Positions 7,521-15,067 of a stretch of DNA of 15,067 nucleotides are shown here, in pieces. The stretch lies in NCBI GenBank assembly GCA_003561595.1, contig PWWF01000019.1, positions 1-15,067 on the forward strand, read 5' to 3'. The DNA is from Paracoccaceae bacterium (GTDB taxonomy: Bacteria; Pseudomonadota; Alphaproteobacteria; Rhodobacterales; Rhodobacteraceae). The notes beneath the pieces are model-generated. The model was not told the origin of the DNA. It ran no database searches and saw only the letters and a program-made list of their open reading frames with translations. Made by a program: the position numbers and the translations under genes. Position 1 is the first letter of the stretch, and each line of letters starts with the position of its first letter.

Positions 7521-8921
7521 ATGTCTGAAACTGTTGTCACGCGGTTCGCGCCCTCGCCCACGGGGTTTCTGCATATCGGGGGTGCGCGCACGGCGCTGTT
7601 CAACTGGCTGTATGCGCGCGGGCGCGGCGGGCAGTTTCTGCTGCGAATCGAGGATACGGATCGCGCGCGCTCCACCCCCGAGGCGACCGAGGCCATTCTG
7701 ACAGGTCTGCGCTGGCTGGGGCTGGATTGGGATGACGAGCCGATTAGCCAGGCCGCACGCGCCGACCGCCATGCACAGGTCGCCCGCGAGATGCTGGCAG
7801 CCGGGCGCGCGTACAAATGCTTTTCGACGCAAGAAGAGATCGAGGCCTATCGCGAGGCCGCGCGCGCCGAAGCACGATCGACCCTGTTCCGGTCGCCCTG
7901 GCGCGATGCGGACGCGGCCAGCCAACCCGACGCGCCCCATGTCATCCGCGTCAAGGCCCCGCTGGAGGGTGAGACCGTGATCGCGGATGCGGTGCAAGGT
8001 GACGTGCGTATCCGCAATGACCAGCTTGACGATATGGTGCTGCTGCGCTCGGACGGGACACCGACCTACATGCTGGCAGTTGTGGTCGATGACCATGACA
8101 TGGGGGTGACCCATGTGATCCGGGGTGACGACCATCTGAACAATGCCGCGCGGCAGATGCTGGTGTATCATGCGATGGGCTGGCAGGTGCCGGTCTGGGC
8201 GCATATCCCGCTGATTCACGGCCCCGATGGCAAGAAACTGTCCAAGCGGCACGGCGCACTGGGGGTCGAGGAATATCGGGCCATGGGCTATCCGGCGGCG
8301 GCGATGCGCAACTACCTTGCGCGGCTGGGCTGGAGCCATGGCGATGACGAGTTCTTCAGCGATGCACAGGCGCAGGAGTGGTTCGATCTGGGCGGGATCG
8401 GCAAATCCCCGGCGCGGCTGGATTTCAAGAAACTGGACCATCTGACCGCGCAGCATATGAGCGTTGCAGACGATGCTGCACTGCTGCATGAATTGCAGGA
8501 TTATCTGGCCGCGACAGGCGCCCCCCCTCTGGATGAAGGGCAGCTGGACGGGTTGTTGCGGGCGATGCCACTGGTCAAGGACAAGGCCAAGGGATTTCCG
8601 CAAGCCATTGAAAAAGCACATTTTGTTCTGACATCTCGGCCCATCGAACCGGATGCAAAAGCGGCCAGGGCGCTGGATGATGTATCCCGTGGTATACTGA
8701 AAGAATTGACGCCGCGCCTGCAAAATGCTACGTGGTCGAGAGAGCTTCTTGAGGGGGTCGTCACGGCGCTGGCTGAATCGCATGGTCTGGGTCTGGGTAA
8801 GCTGGCCCAACCGCTTCGTGCCGCATTGGCCGGGCGGAGCAGCACCCCCAGTGTTTTCGACATGATGGTGGTTCTGGGTCGCGAGGAAACGATGGCGAGG
8901 ATCGCGGATGCAGCAGCCTGA
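7521..8921 (+). CDS. gltX: Glutamyl-tRNA synthetase
   Basis: A 466-residue class I aminoacyl-tRNA synthetase that charges tRNA(Glu); in Alphaproteobacteria the family also often mischarges tRNA(Gln) for GatCAB. The HIGH-like motif is [20 protein letters not shown] (residues 9-28, HIGG at 18-21) and KLSKR is at 239-243. [17 protein letters not shown] and the C-terminal [14 protein letters not shown] fit GluRS; the C-terminal third is the helical anticodon-binding part. In the [16 protein letters not shown] stretch only one cysteine is present, so the zinc site of the E. coli enzyme is missing. ATG 7521 has AAAGGG (7510-7515) 5 bases upstream; the open frame before it runs through the divergent gap and comEC, and is not coding. 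Many Rhodobacteraceae carry two gltX genes, so this may be one paralog. Confidence 0.95.
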   Translation: MSETVVTRFAPSPTGFLHIGGARTALFNWLYARGRGGQFLLRIEDTDRARSTPEATEAILTGLRWLGLDWDDEPISQAARADRHAQVAREMLAAGRAYKCFSTQEEIEAYREAARAEARSTLFRSPWRDADAASQPDAPHVIRVKAPLEGETVIADAVQGDVRIRNDQLDDMVLLRSDGTPTYMLAVVVDDHDMGVTHVIRGDDHLNNAARQMLVYHAMGWQVPVWAHIPLIHGPDGKKLSKRHGALGVEEYRAMGYPAAAMRNYLARLGWSHGDDEFFSDAQAQEWFDLGGIGKSPARLDFKKLDHLTAQHMSVADDAALLHELQDYLAATGAPPLDEGQLDGLLRAMPLVKDKAKGFPQAIEKAHFVLTSRPIEPDAKAARALDDVSRGILKELTPRLQNATWSRELLEGVVTALAESHGLGLGKLAQPLRAALAGRSSTPSVFDMMVVLGREETMARIADAAA

Positions 8922-8948
8922 GGGCGGTTCGCACGCAACATCGCCACT

Positions 8949-8977
8949 TTGAAACAGGTTTGTCTGCGCGCTATGCT
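8949..8977 (+). promoter_or_regulatory. Sigma-70 type promoter of gltA
   Basis: TTGAAA (8949-8954, 5 of 6 to consensus) and TATGCT (8972-8977, 4 of 6) are spaced exactly 17 bp. The predicted start near 8984 gives a leader of about 24 bases before gltA. It is the clearest promoter in the window. Confidence 0.65.
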
Positions 8978-9007
8978 GCCCGCAGGCCTTTTGGAAAGGG
9001 ATGCGCT

Positions 9008-10303
9008 ATGGCAGATACTCAGGAACATGCGAAACTGACAGTCGGCGACAAGTCCATTGACCTGCCGGTGCTGAAACCGTCGGCTGGCCCGGACGTGCTG
9101 GATATCCGCAAGCTGTATGCGCAGGGTGACGTGTTCACCTATGATCCGGGCTTTACCTCGACGGCGGCCTGTTCCTCGACCATCACCTACATTGACGGTG
9201 ACGCGGGCGAGTTGCTGTATCGGGGCTACCCCATCGAGCAACTGGCCGAGAAATCGCATTTCCTCGAAACCTGCTATCTGCTGCTTTACGGAGAGCTGCC
9301 CTCGGCAGCGGCGCTTGAGGATTTCGAGAACCGGGTGACCCGCCACACGATGCTGCATGAACAGATGCAGTATTTCTTCCGCGGGTTCCGGCGTGACAGC
9401 CACCCAATGGCCATCATGACAGGCGTTGTCGGTGCGATGTCGGCCTTTTACCACGATTCCACCGATATCAATGACCCATGGCAGCGCGAGGTCGCCGCGA
9501 TCCGCATGATCGCCAAGATGCCGACCATCGCCGCCTGGGCCTACAAGTATTCCATCGGCCAGCCTTTTGTGTACCCGAAGAACAGCCTCGATTATGCAGG
9601 GAACTTCCTGAACATGTGCTTCTCGGTCCCGGCCGAGGAATACGTGGTCGATCCGATCCTGAGCCGGGCGATGGACCGGATCATGATGCTGCATGCCGAT
9701 CATGAACAGAATGCCTCGACCAGCACTGTGCGGCTGGCGGGCTCTTCAGGCGCGAACCCGTTTGCCTGCATTGCGGCCGGGATCGCATGCCTGTGGGGGC
9801 CGGCGCATGGTGGCGCCAATCAGGCCTGTCTGGAAATGCTGCAGGAAATCGGCACTGTCGACCGCATTCCCGAATATATCAAGCGCGCCAAGGACAAGGA
9901 CGACCCGTTCAAGCTGATGGGCTTTGGCCACCGCGTCTACAAGAATTTCGACCCGCGCGCCAAGGTGATGAAGCAATCGGCTGACGAGGTTCTGGGCCTT
10001 CTGGGGATCGAGGATAACGAGACACTCAAGATCGCAAAGGAACTGGAGCGGATCGCACTTGAGGACGAATATTTCGTCGAGAAAAAGCTCTATCCGAATG
10101 TCGATTTCTATTCCGGCATCATTCTGGAAGCGATGGGGTTCCCGACCTCGATGTTCACACCGATCTTTGCGCTGTCGCGCACGGTGGGCTGGATCAGCCA
10201 GTGGAAAGAGATGATCGGCGACCCGGAACAGAAGATCGGCCGCCCGCGCCAGCGCTATACCGGCGCCCCCCGGCGTGATTATACCGAGATCGAGACACGC
10301 TGA
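9008..10303 (+). CDS. gltA: Citrate synthase (type II)
   Basis: A 431-residue enzyme that condenses acetyl-CoA and oxaloacetate at the entry to the TCA cycle. The catalytic triad can be placed: His267 in [10 protein letters not shown], His308 in [14 protein letters not shown] and Asp366 in [11 protein letters not shown], matching His264, His305 and Asp362 of the E. coli enzyme. The N-terminal [20 protein letters not shown] and [12 protein letters not shown] are also characteristic. The length and N-terminal domain fit the hexameric Gram-negative form; whether it is NADH-inhibited is not visible here. ATG 9008 follows GGAAAGGG (8993-9000) by 7 bases; the upstream in-frame start at 8960 lies inside the promoter and is rejected. 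It has its own promoter (8949-8977) and terminator (10364-10397), so it is probably monocistronic. Confidence 0.97.
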   Translation: MADTQEHAKLTVGDKSIDLPVLKPSAGPDVLDIRKLYAQGDVFTYDPGFTSTAACSSTITYIDGDAGELLYRGYPIEQLAEKSHFLETCYLLLYGELPSAAALEDFENRVTRHTMLHEQMQYFFRGFRRDSHPMAIMTGVVGAMSAFYHDSTDINDPWQREVAAIRMIAKMPTIAAWAYKYSIGQPFVYPKNSLDYAGNFLNMCFSVPAEEYVVDPILSRAMDRIMMLHADHEQNASTSTVRLAGSSGANPFACIAAGIACLWGPAHGGANQACLEMLQEIGTVDRIPEYIKRAKDKDDPFKLMGFGHRVYKNFDPRAKVMKQSADEVLGLLGIEDNETLKIAKELERIALEDEYFVEKKLYPNVDFYSGIILEAMGFPTSMFTPIFALSRTVGWISQWKEMIGDPEQKIGRPRQRYTGAPRRDYTEIETR

Positions 10304-10363
10304 ACGGCAAGGCCAGGGTACCCTGTGTTCCGGGCCTGAGCGATGTGATTGGCGGATTTCCGG

Positions 10364-10397
10364 CGGGGCCGGGTGGTTATAATGCCGCCCGGCCCCG
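10364..10397 (+). terminator. Strong hairpin terminator after gltA
   Basis: CGGGGCCGGGTGG (10364-10376) pairs with CCGCCCGGCCCCG (10385-10397): 13 pairs including one T-G, around an 8-base loop. The tail TTGCTTGTGGCTTGATGCTTT is only moderately T-rich. It begins 60 bases after the gltA stop and isolates gltA from pyk. Confidence 0.72.
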
Positions 10398-10460
10398 TTG
10401 CTTGTGGCTTGATGCTTTGGCAAAACCTGATAGACGTTTGCGCTAACAGGCCGTGAAATC

Positions 10461-10498
10461 CCCCGCACGGGTCTTGACCCGGAGCGCCGTGCATGGGG
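10461..10498 (+). promoter_or_regulatory. Stem structure in the pyk leader
   Basis: CGGGTC-TT-GACCCG (10468-10481) is a perfect short dyad. It overlaps an alternative longer pairing of CCCCGCACGG (10461-10470) with CCGTGC (10487-10492) plus GGGG (10495-10498). The two cannot form together. The region ends about 40 bases before the pyk start and could be a switchable leader or an operator. No convincing pyk promoter was found upstream. Confidence 0.3.
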
Positions 10499-10539
10499 GC
10501 ATATGCATCATGGGCCAGACGCCGGAAAAGGAAATTTGC

Positions 10540-11997
10540 ATGACCCCTCTGCGCCGCCATCGGATGATCAAGATCGTCGCCACGCTCGGCCCGTCCTCCT
10601 CGACATACGAGATGATCCGCAACCTGTTCGAAGCAGGCGCCGATGTCTTTCGCCTGAACATGAGCCACGGCACCCATGACGAGATTGCAGAGCGCCATCG
10701 CATCATCCGTCAGGTCGAAGCCGATCTGGGCCGCCCCATCTGCATTCTGGCCGATCTGCAGGGGCCAAAACTGCGCGTGGGCGCATTCGCCAATGACGCC
10801 GAGGACCTCAGCGAAGGCCAGCCTTTCCGTCTGGATCTGGAGGACACGCCGGGCAATGCCAGCCGCGTCACGCTGCCCCACCCCGAAATCTTCAAGGCGC
10901 TGGAGCCGGGATCGGAACTGCTGGTCAATGACGGCAAGATCCGCCTGAAGGTCGAACGCTGCGGCCCGGATTTTGCCGATTGTATCGTGACTGTCGGGGG
11001 CACGATTTCGAACCGCAAGGGCGTCAACGTGCCCGATGTCGTGCTGCCCTTGGCTGCATTGTCGGACAAGGACCGCAAGGACCTGGATTTCGTGTGCAAT
11101 CTGGGCGTGGACTGGCTGGCGCTGTCCTTCGTGCAGCGGGCCTCGGACGTGACAGAGGCGCGGGAACTGGCGCAGGGCCGCGCCGCGATCCTGTCGAAGA
11201 TCGAGAAACCAGCCGCAGTCAAGGCGTTTGACGAAATTCTGGCCGCGTCTGACGGGATCATGGTGGCGCGGGGCGATCTGGGGGTCGAACTGCCGGTGCA
11301 GAACGTGCCGCCGATCCAGAAACGTCTGGTGCGCCGCGCGCGCAACGCTGCAAAGCCTGTGATCGTGGCCACACAGATGCTGGAATCGATGATCGAAAGC
11401 CCGATGCCCACCCGCGCCGAGGTCTCTGATGTCGCGACGGCCATCTATGAAGGCGCCGATGCGATCATGCTGTCCGCCGAATCGGCGGCCGGACAATACC
11501 CGATCGAGGCGGTCACCACGATGAACAATGTCGCCATAGAGGTCGAGAGCGATCCGACCTATGTCGATATCATCGACGCCTCGCGCAAGGTCGAGCATCA
11601 TACGATTGCCGATGGCATCGTGTCCGCCGCGCGTGAACTGGCCGAAAAGACCGATATCGCCGCGATCTGCTGTTTCACCGAATCAGGCACCACCGCCTAT
11701 CTGGTCGCGCGCGAGCGGCCCCATGTCCCGATCATCGCGATCACACCCATCACCCGGGTTGCGCGGCAACTGTCGCTGGTCTGGGGGGTGCATTGCGAAA
11801 CTGTCACCGGCAATGTCGAGCGGTTCAAGAAAGCCGTGATCAGCGCAGTTCGCGTGGCGCGTAATTACGGCTTCGCGACAGAAACGGACCAGATCCTCGT
11901 CACTGCGGGGATTCCCTTCAATCAGCCCGGCACAACGAACATTCTGCGCGTCGCCCCCTGCGCCGAGCACCTGATCGTGCAAGGCGAACCCGAATAG
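10540..11997 (+). CDS. pyk: Pyruvate kinase
   Basis: A 485-residue glycolytic enzyme that transfers phosphate from phosphoenolpyruvate to ADP. Motifs in order: IKIVATLGPSSSTYEMI (residues 10-26), FRLNMSHG (37-44, with the substrate-binding Arg38), LADLQGPKLRVG (70 on), SKIEKPAAV with catalytic Lys220 and metal-binding Glu222, GIMVARGDLGVELP, and the long signature PVIVATQMLESMIESPMPTR then EVSDVATAIYEGADAIMLS. The C-terminal domain (about 350-485) is the usual regulatory region. ATG 10540 has AAGGA (10528-10532) 7 bases upstream; in-frame ATGs at 10453 and 10510 would run through the leader and lack a family match. A 77-aa membrane gene starts 40 bases downstream with no terminator between, so they may be co-transcribed. 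Confidence 0.96.
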   Translation: MTPLRRHRMIKIVATLGPSSSTYEMIRNLFEAGADVFRLNMSHGTHDEIAERHRIIRQVEADLGRPICILADLQGPKLRVGAFANDAEDLSEGQPFRLDLEDTPGNASRVTLPHPEIFKALEPGSELLVNDGKIRLKVERCGPDFADCIVTVGGTISNRKGVNVPDVVLPLAALSDKDRKDLDFVCNLGVDWLALSFVQRASDVTEARELAQGRAAILSKIEKPAAVKAFDEILAASDGIMVARGDLGVELPVQNVPPIQKRLVRRARNAAKPVIVATQMLESMIESPMPTRAEVSDVATAIYEGADAIMLSAESAAGQYPIEAVTTMNNVAIEVESDPTYVDIIDASRKVEHHTIADGIVSAARELAEKTDIAAICCFTESGTTAYLVARERPHVPIIAITPITRVARQLSLVWGVHCETVTGNVERFKKAVISAVRVARNYGFATETDQILVTAGIPFNQPGTTNILRVAPCAEHLIVQGEPE

Positions 11998-12037
11998 CCA
12001 CCGGCTCGATCAGCGCCCACGCAACCGGAGCAACCCA

Positions 12038-12271
12038 ATGTCTCATGAACTGATTTTCCTGGGCGCGTTGGGGCTTCTGCTGATGGCGTTTGTGAGCGTT
12101 GTGGGCGCCTGGACCAACAATCGGAAGCCCTTCGTCGGGGTCATCCTTGGCGCAACCGGGGCAGCCCTGCTGGCAATGATCCATTTCGACCGGGCTGCGG
12201 GGCTGTATTCGTTTGACGAGGTGCCCGACATTGTCGTGCGCGCTGTCGCCTCGCTGATCTCTATGTTCTGA
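12038..12271 (+). CDS. Small two-helix membrane protein, function unknown
   Basis: A 77-residue protein I do not recognise as a named family. Two hydrophobic segments are visible: about 5-25 (LIFLGALGLLLMAFVSVVGAW) and about 32-48 (FVGVILGATGAALLAMI). A short polar loop, TNNRKP, joins them, and an amphipathic tail ends in VVRAVASLISMF. ATG 12038 has CGGAG about 9 bases upstream. It sits between pyk and rpmI on the same strand, 40 bases after pyk; I have the impression that similar small proteins occur at this place in related genomes, but cannot confirm it. Codon use resembles its neighbours and the frame is cleanly closed, so it is probably a real gene. Confidence 0.7.
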   Translation: MSHELIFLGALGLLLMAFVSVVGAWTNNRKPFVGVILGATGAALLAMIHFDRAAGLYSFDEVPDIVVRAVASLISMF

Positions 12272-12278
12272 TCCCCCC

Positions 12279-12307
12279 TTGTGCCGGACTGCACGCTGCG
12301 CTAGAGG
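12279..12307 (+). promoter_or_regulatory. Possible rpmI-rplT promoter
   Basis: TTGTGC (12279-12284) and TAGAGG (12302-12307) are spaced 17 bp, giving a leader of about 70 bases before rpmI. The hexamers are weak matches. The leader contains GCATGC-CGCG-GCGTGC (12340-12355), a 6-bp hairpin ending 17 bases before the rpmI ribosome site. Confidence 0.35.
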
Positions 12308-12385
12308 GCAGGCTTCAAGGCGCGCGCCCGGCCCGAGTGGCATGCCGCGGCGTGCGAGCGACCTCTCCAGCGAAAGGAGTTGCAA

Positions 12386-12586
12386 ATGCCCAAGATGAAG
12401 ACCAAATCAGGCGCCAAGAAGCGCTTTTCCATGACGGCGAGCGGCAAGGTCAAGGCCGGTCAGGCTGGCAAGCGCCATGGCATGATCAAGCGGACCAAGA
12501 AGTTCATTCGTGACGCGCGCGGCACCACGATCCTCAAGGATCAGGATGCCCGCATCGTCAAGACCTACATGCCCTACGACCGGTAA
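12386..12586 (+). CDS. rpmI: 50S ribosomal protein L35
   Basis: A 66-residue, strongly basic ribosomal protein of the large subunit. [21 protein letters not shown] at the start, then [20 protein letters not shown], is the standard L35 sequence. ATG 12386 follows AAAGGAG (12373-12379) by 6 bases; an in-frame TTG at 12380 would overlap the ribosome site spacing and is rejected. It is co-transcribed with rplT, whose ribosome site overlaps the rpmI stop codon. In many bacteria infC precedes rpmI; here it does not. Confidence 0.97.
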   Translation: MPKMKTKSGAKKRFSMTASGKVKAGQAGKRHGMIKRTKKFIRDARGTTILKDQDARIVKTYMPYDR

Positions 12587-12598
12587 GGAGGCGCTGTC

Positions 12599-12961
12599 AT
12601 GTCGCGAGTTACATCCGGAAAAGTTACCCACGCCCGTCACCGCAAGGTCGTCAAGGCTGCCAAAGGCTATTATGGCGCGCGTTCGCGCAATTTCCGCACC
12701 GCCACGCAGGCTGTGGACAAGGCCAATCAATACGCCACGCGCGACCGCAAGAACCGCAAGCGCAATTTCCGCGCGCTGTGGATTCAGCGGATCAACGCCG
12801 CCGTGCGCGAGCTGGACCCAGGTCTGACCTATTCGCGCTTCATCAACGGCCTGACGCTGGCCGGGATCGAAGTGGATCGCAAGGTTCTGGCCGATCTGGC
12901 CGTGCATGAACCCGATGCGTTCGGCCAGATTGTCGAAAAGGCGCGTGCCGCTCTGGCGTAA
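12599..12961 (+). CDS. rplT: 50S ribosomal protein L20
   Basis: A 120-residue basic protein that binds 23S rRNA early in large-subunit assembly. [35 protein letters not shown] and [18 protein letters not shown] are typical. The ribosome site AAGGAGG (12585-12591) overlaps the TAA of rpmI and lies 7 bases before ATG 12599, which suggests coupled translation. In E. coli and Bacillus L20 represses its own operon by binding the leader; whether the short leader here allows this is not visible. A strong terminator follows 23 bases after the stop. Confidence 0.97.
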   Translation: MSRVTSGKVTHARHRKVVKAAKGYYGARSRNFRTATQAVDKANQYATRDRKNRKRNFRALWIQRINAAVRELDPGLTYSRFINGLTLAGIEVDRKVLADLAVHEPDAFGQIVEKARAALA

Positions 12962-12970
12962 GCCATATCA

Positions 12971-13029
12971 CATGCCACGATCAGACACCCGCGCTGGCCC
13001 TGCCATCGCGGGTGTTTTCATGTGGCATG
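12971..13029 (+). terminator. Nested hairpin terminator after rplT
   Basis: Inner stem: ACACCCGCG (12985-12993) with CGCGGGTGT (13007-13015), nine perfect pairs and a 13-base loop, running into TTTTC: an intrinsic terminator. Outer arms: CATGCCAC (12971-12978) and GTGGCATG (13022-13029), eight perfect pairs enclosing the whole terminator. The outer pairing could act as an antiterminator competitor, or may simply protect the RNA end. Confidence 0.85.
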
Positions 13030-13127
13030 CGTAATGGCGCGGCAGGCTACAAAACCGGTAGCGCGCGAAGCCATCTTGTGCTTTGACCGTCGCGCAATCA
13101 TCGCATCCCAGCAGGGAGGAACGACAC

Positions 13128-14162
13128 ATGAAACGCAGTGCAACCGCATCCTGTCTGGCGGCCATTCTGGGTACGGGCCTTGCCCCCCAGAGCGCGCAGG
13201 CGCAGGAGGTGACGCTGACCATGCATCATTTTCTGGCCGCGCAGGCGAATGTGCCGCTGCATATTCTGGATGTCTGGGCCGATCAGGTCGAAGAGGACAG
13301 CGATGGCCGTATCCGGATCGAGCGTTTTCCGTCCATGCAACTGGGCGGCACCCCGGCGGAACTGTATGATCAGGTTGTCTCGGGGACCGTCGATCTGGCC
13401 TGGACGATTGCCGGCCTGACGCCGGGTCGTTTCCCAAGCACCGAAGTGTTCGAACTGCCCTTCATGGTCAGTGACGCGGGTGCAGCCTCCTACGCCTATT
13501 GGTCCCTCTATCAAGAGGCGATGCAGGACGAGTTTTCCGAGGTCAAGATGATCGGGACATGGGTGCATGGCCCCGGTGTGATCCACAGCACCGACCCGGT
13601 GACACGCCCGTCCGATCTGCGCGGCATGCAGGTGCGCGGCCCCTCTCGGCTGACCGTGCAACTGCTGGAATCGCTGGGCGCGACGCCCGTGGGCATGCCG
13701 GTGGCGCAGGTGCCCGAATCGCTTTCGCGCGGGGTGATTGACGGGGCCGTGGTCCCGTGGGAGGTGACAGAAACCCTGCGCCTGCACGAACTGGTCGAGA
13801 ACCATACCGAATTCGAAGGCGACATGATCTACACGCTGACCTTCGTGCTGGTCATGCATCAGCCCGCCTACGATGCGCTGCCAGAGGATCTGCAGGCCGT
13901 CATCGACCAGAATTCCGAACTGGAATTTTCGGTCTTCGCAGGCACAACGCAGCAGGAATACGATGATCCGGGTCGCGCCCTGGCCGAGGAAATGGGCAAT
14001 AACATCATCACCATTCCCGCCGAAGAGATAGCCGAATGGCGCGCCTTGTCAGAACCGATCTATGACCGCTGGATCGCGGATATGGCCGAGCGCGGCAAGG
14101 ACGGGCAGGCGCTGATCGACCGGGCCCGCGAACTGATGGCCGAATACAAGGCCGCCGACTGA
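13128..14162 (+). CDS. dctP: TRAP transporter substrate-binding protein (DctP family)
   Basis: A 344-residue periplasmic binding protein that delivers an organic anion to a TRAP membrane pair. Residues 1-25 (MKRSATASCLAAILGTGLAP, ending SAQAQ) are a Sec signal peptide, cleaved near AQA-Q. The mature part starts EVTLTMHHFLAAQANVPLH, followed by MQLGGTPAELYDQVVSGTVDLAW, FELPFMVSD and GMQVRGPSRL. Arg170 in that last motif is the likely carboxylate-binding arginine of the family (SiaP Arg147 in mature numbering). ATG 13128 has AGGGAGGA (13113-13120) 7 bases before it. dctQ and dctM follow at once, confirming the TRAP assignment. The substrate cannot be told. The ribosome site is complementary to the exposed stretch of the small RNA at 2014-2088. 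Confidence 0.93.
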   Translation: MKRSATASCLAAILGTGLAPQSAQAQEVTLTMHHFLAAQANVPLHILDVWADQVEEDSDGRIRIERFPSMQLGGTPAELYDQVVSGTVDLAWTIAGLTPGRFPSTEVFELPFMVSDAGAASYAYWSLYQEAMQDEFSEVKMIGTWVHGPGVIHSTDPVTRPSDLRGMQVRGPSRLTVQLLESLGATPVGMPVAQVPESLSRGVIDGAVVPWEVTETLRLHELVENHTEFEGDMIYTLTFVLVMHQPAYDALPEDLQAVIDQNSELEFSVFAGTTQQEYDDPGRALAEEMGNNIITIPAEEIAEWRALSEPIYDRWIADMAERGKDGQALIDRARELMAEYKAAD

Positions 14163-14164
14163 CA

Positions 14165-14189
14165 GCCGCTGGCAGCCCCGCCAGGCGGC
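14165..14189 (+). other. Hairpin between dctP and dctQ
   Basis: GCCGCTGGC (14165-14173) pairs with GCCAG-G-CGGC (14180-14189), nine pairs and one bulged G around an AGCCCC loop. It starts 3 bases after the dctP stop with no T-run. Such intercistronic stems commonly stabilise or partly terminate the binding-protein message, so more binding protein is made than membrane subunit; that role here is inferred. Confidence 0.5.
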
Positions 14190-14220
14190 GCACGCGCGAA
14201 GTGCAGGAGGGGACAGGCAA

Positions 14221-14805
14221 ATGCATGCAGCGATGATGGCCCTGTCGCGCACGCTCGCCATACTTGGCGGGGGGATCCTGTCGGCCATGATCCTGATGAC
14301 ATGCCTGTCGATTGCCGGGCGTCATCTGGCCGCGCTTCTGAATTCCGCCACAGTGCAGGATGTGATGCCTGCGCTGGCAAACGCGGTTCTCGGGTTGGGG
14401 ATTGGCCGCATATTCGGGGATTTCGAACTGATCGAACTGGGTATGGCCGTCGCGGTGTTCTGCTTCCTGCCCTATTGCCACATCACCATCGGCCATGCGC
14501 GGGTGAACATCTTCACCTCCGCACTACCCGACCGCGTGAACCGCTGGCTGCGACTGCTGATAGAGGCCGCATTTCTGATGGCATTGGTCCTGATCGCGTG
14601 GCGGCTGTCCGTGGGCATGTCGAACCGCATTCGCACGGGCCAGACGACCTATCTCTTGGAATGGCCCCTCTGGATACCCTATGCCGCCTGTCTGGTCGCG
14701 GCCTGCGCGGCGGTGCTGGTGGGGGTCTATATGCTGGGGGTGCGCATGGCTGAAGCCTTCGGCAACCGCGATATCATCGGCGAGGAGCAGGAGGCCGAGC
14801 ATTGA
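14221..14805 (+). CDS. dctQ: TRAP transporter small permease subunit (DctQ family)
   Basis: A 194-residue inner-membrane protein with four main hydrophobic segments: about 8-33, 70-90, 110-132 and 148-172. The LLEWPLWIPYAACLVAA stretch near residue 143 is the typical DctQ signature; FCFLPYCHITIGHARVNIF in the middle is also typical. DctQ pairs with the large DctM subunit to form the sodium-driven TRAP carrier. ATG 14221 has AGGAGG (14205-14210) about 10 bases upstream. The C-terminal EEQEAEH is acidic. The last codons overlap the likely start of dctM by 4 bases (TTGA), so the two are translationally coupled. It is somewhat longer than many DctQ proteins because of the loop at about 40-65. Confidence 0.9.
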   Translation: MHAAMMALSRTLAILGGGILSAMILMTCLSIAGRHLAALLNSATVQDVMPALANAVLGLGIGRIFGDFELIELGMAVAVFCFLPYCHITIGHARVNIFTSALPDRVNRWLRLLIEAAFLMALVLIAWRLSVGMSNRIRTGQTTYLLEWPLWIPYAACLVAACAAVLVGVYMLGVRMAEAFGNRDIIGEEQEAEH

Positions 14806-15067
14806 GCGCAATGACCATCGGGCTCTTGTCCTTTCCGGCGCTGCTGGGCCTGATCTTCCTGCGGGTGCCCATCGGGCTGGCGATGTTCCTGACCGGGTTG
14901 GGGGGCCTGGTAGTGGTCACCGGCAGCATGCGCGTTCCCCTGTCGCGATTGGAGACCGAGGTCTTTACCACTTTCGCCAGCTATTCGCTGAGCATCGTGC
15001 CGATGTTCCTGCTGATGGGCTATTTCGCCACGCTGGGCGGCATGTCGCAGGCGCTGTTCCGCGCGGC
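14802..15067 (+). CDS. dctM: TRAP transporter large permease subunit (DctM family), N-terminal part
   Basis: The first 88 codons of the large membrane subunit; the gene runs off the right edge (DctM proteins are about 430 residues). It reads SAMTIGLLSFPALLGLIFLR, then VPIGLAMFLTGLGGLVV, then SLSIVPMFLLMGYFATLGGM: the helical start of DctM, which carries the substrate path. I prefer the TTG start at 14802, because AGGAGG (14789-14794) lies 7 bases before it; ATG 14811 in the same frame would be 16 bases away. TTG 14802 overlaps the dctQ stop (TTGA), a usual coupling in these operons. Confidence 0.9.
   Translation, partial: MSAMTIGLLSFPALLGLIFLRVPIGLAMFLTGLGGLVVVTGSMRVPLSRLETEVFTTFASYSLSIVPMFLLMGYFATLGGMSQALFRA

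Noticed and set aside
7503..8810. Long minus-strand frame opposite gltX
   Set aside because: Shadow of gltX; low-complexity His/Gln/Arg-rich translation without recognisable domains.
10378..10383. Perfect TATAAT box after gltA
   Set aside because: It lies in the loop of the gltA terminator and has no -35-like hexamer at 16-18 bp upstream.
10279..11601. Long minus-strand frame opposite pyk and the pyk leader
   Set aside because: Shadow of pyk; it also crosses the gltA terminator and pyk leader.
13046..13062. GCTAC/GTAGC dyad upstream of dctP as a GntR-type operator
   Set aside because: Five-bp arms only, and no match to a known TRAP-operon operator; no -35/-10 pair could be aligned with it.

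Overview
The window is an ordinary-looking chromosomal stretch of a GC-rich alphaproteobacterium, most likely Rhodobacteraceae (Rhodobacterales). This is judged from recalled protein likeness (the PurL, LysR, indolepyruvate oxidoreductase, ComEC and citrate synthase sequences) and from the gene blocks purL-bolA-grx4 and comEC/gltX-gltA-pyk; no search was run. Nearly all of it is core metabolism and translation. I see no insertion sequence, phage gene, CRISPR array, tRNA or rRNA.

Layout. 1-834 (minus) is the N-terminal part of a fused indolepyruvate ferredoxin oxidoreductase, divergent from a LysR regulator (994-1887). The gap between them holds a perfect TTGACC-N3-GGTCAA palindrome. 1888-2353 has no protein gene that I accept. 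It carries a post-LysR hairpin, a strong small-RNA gene (about 2014-2088: hairpin, exposed CCUCCC stretch, perfect terminator), a 22-bp dyad and two tandem leader hairpins before purL. Next come purL (2354-4519), bolA (4643-4885) and the CGFS glutaredoxin gene (4903-5262). A 14-bp-arm inverted repeat separates these from the convergent comEC (5344-7452, minus). Divergent from comEC are gltX (7521-8921), gltA (9008-10303, with a good sigma-70 promoter and a strong terminator), pyk (10540-11997), a 77-aa two-helix membrane protein, then rpmI-rplT (12386-12961) closed by a terminator nested in a second inverted repeat. The right end is a TRAP transporter operon: dctP-like binding protein (13128-14162), dctQ-like small subunit (14221-14805) and the start of a dctM-like large subunit (14802 to the edge).

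How the genes fit together. BolA and the CGFS glutaredoxin form a known Fe-S/iron partner pair. Citrate synthase and pyruvate kinase sit on adjacent carbon flux steps; gltX, rpmI and rplT serve translation. The TRAP operon imports an organic acid that cannot be named from sequence.

The most interesting item is the small RNA at 2014-2088. Its two-hairpin architecture and exposed UUUACCUCCCU stretch recall the alphaproteobacterial MmgR/alpha-r8 (Rfam suhB) family. That exposed stretch can pair over 12 contiguous bases (one G-U) with the ribosome-binding site of the dctP gene in this same window. This is a computed-by-eye prediction, not a demonstrated interaction.
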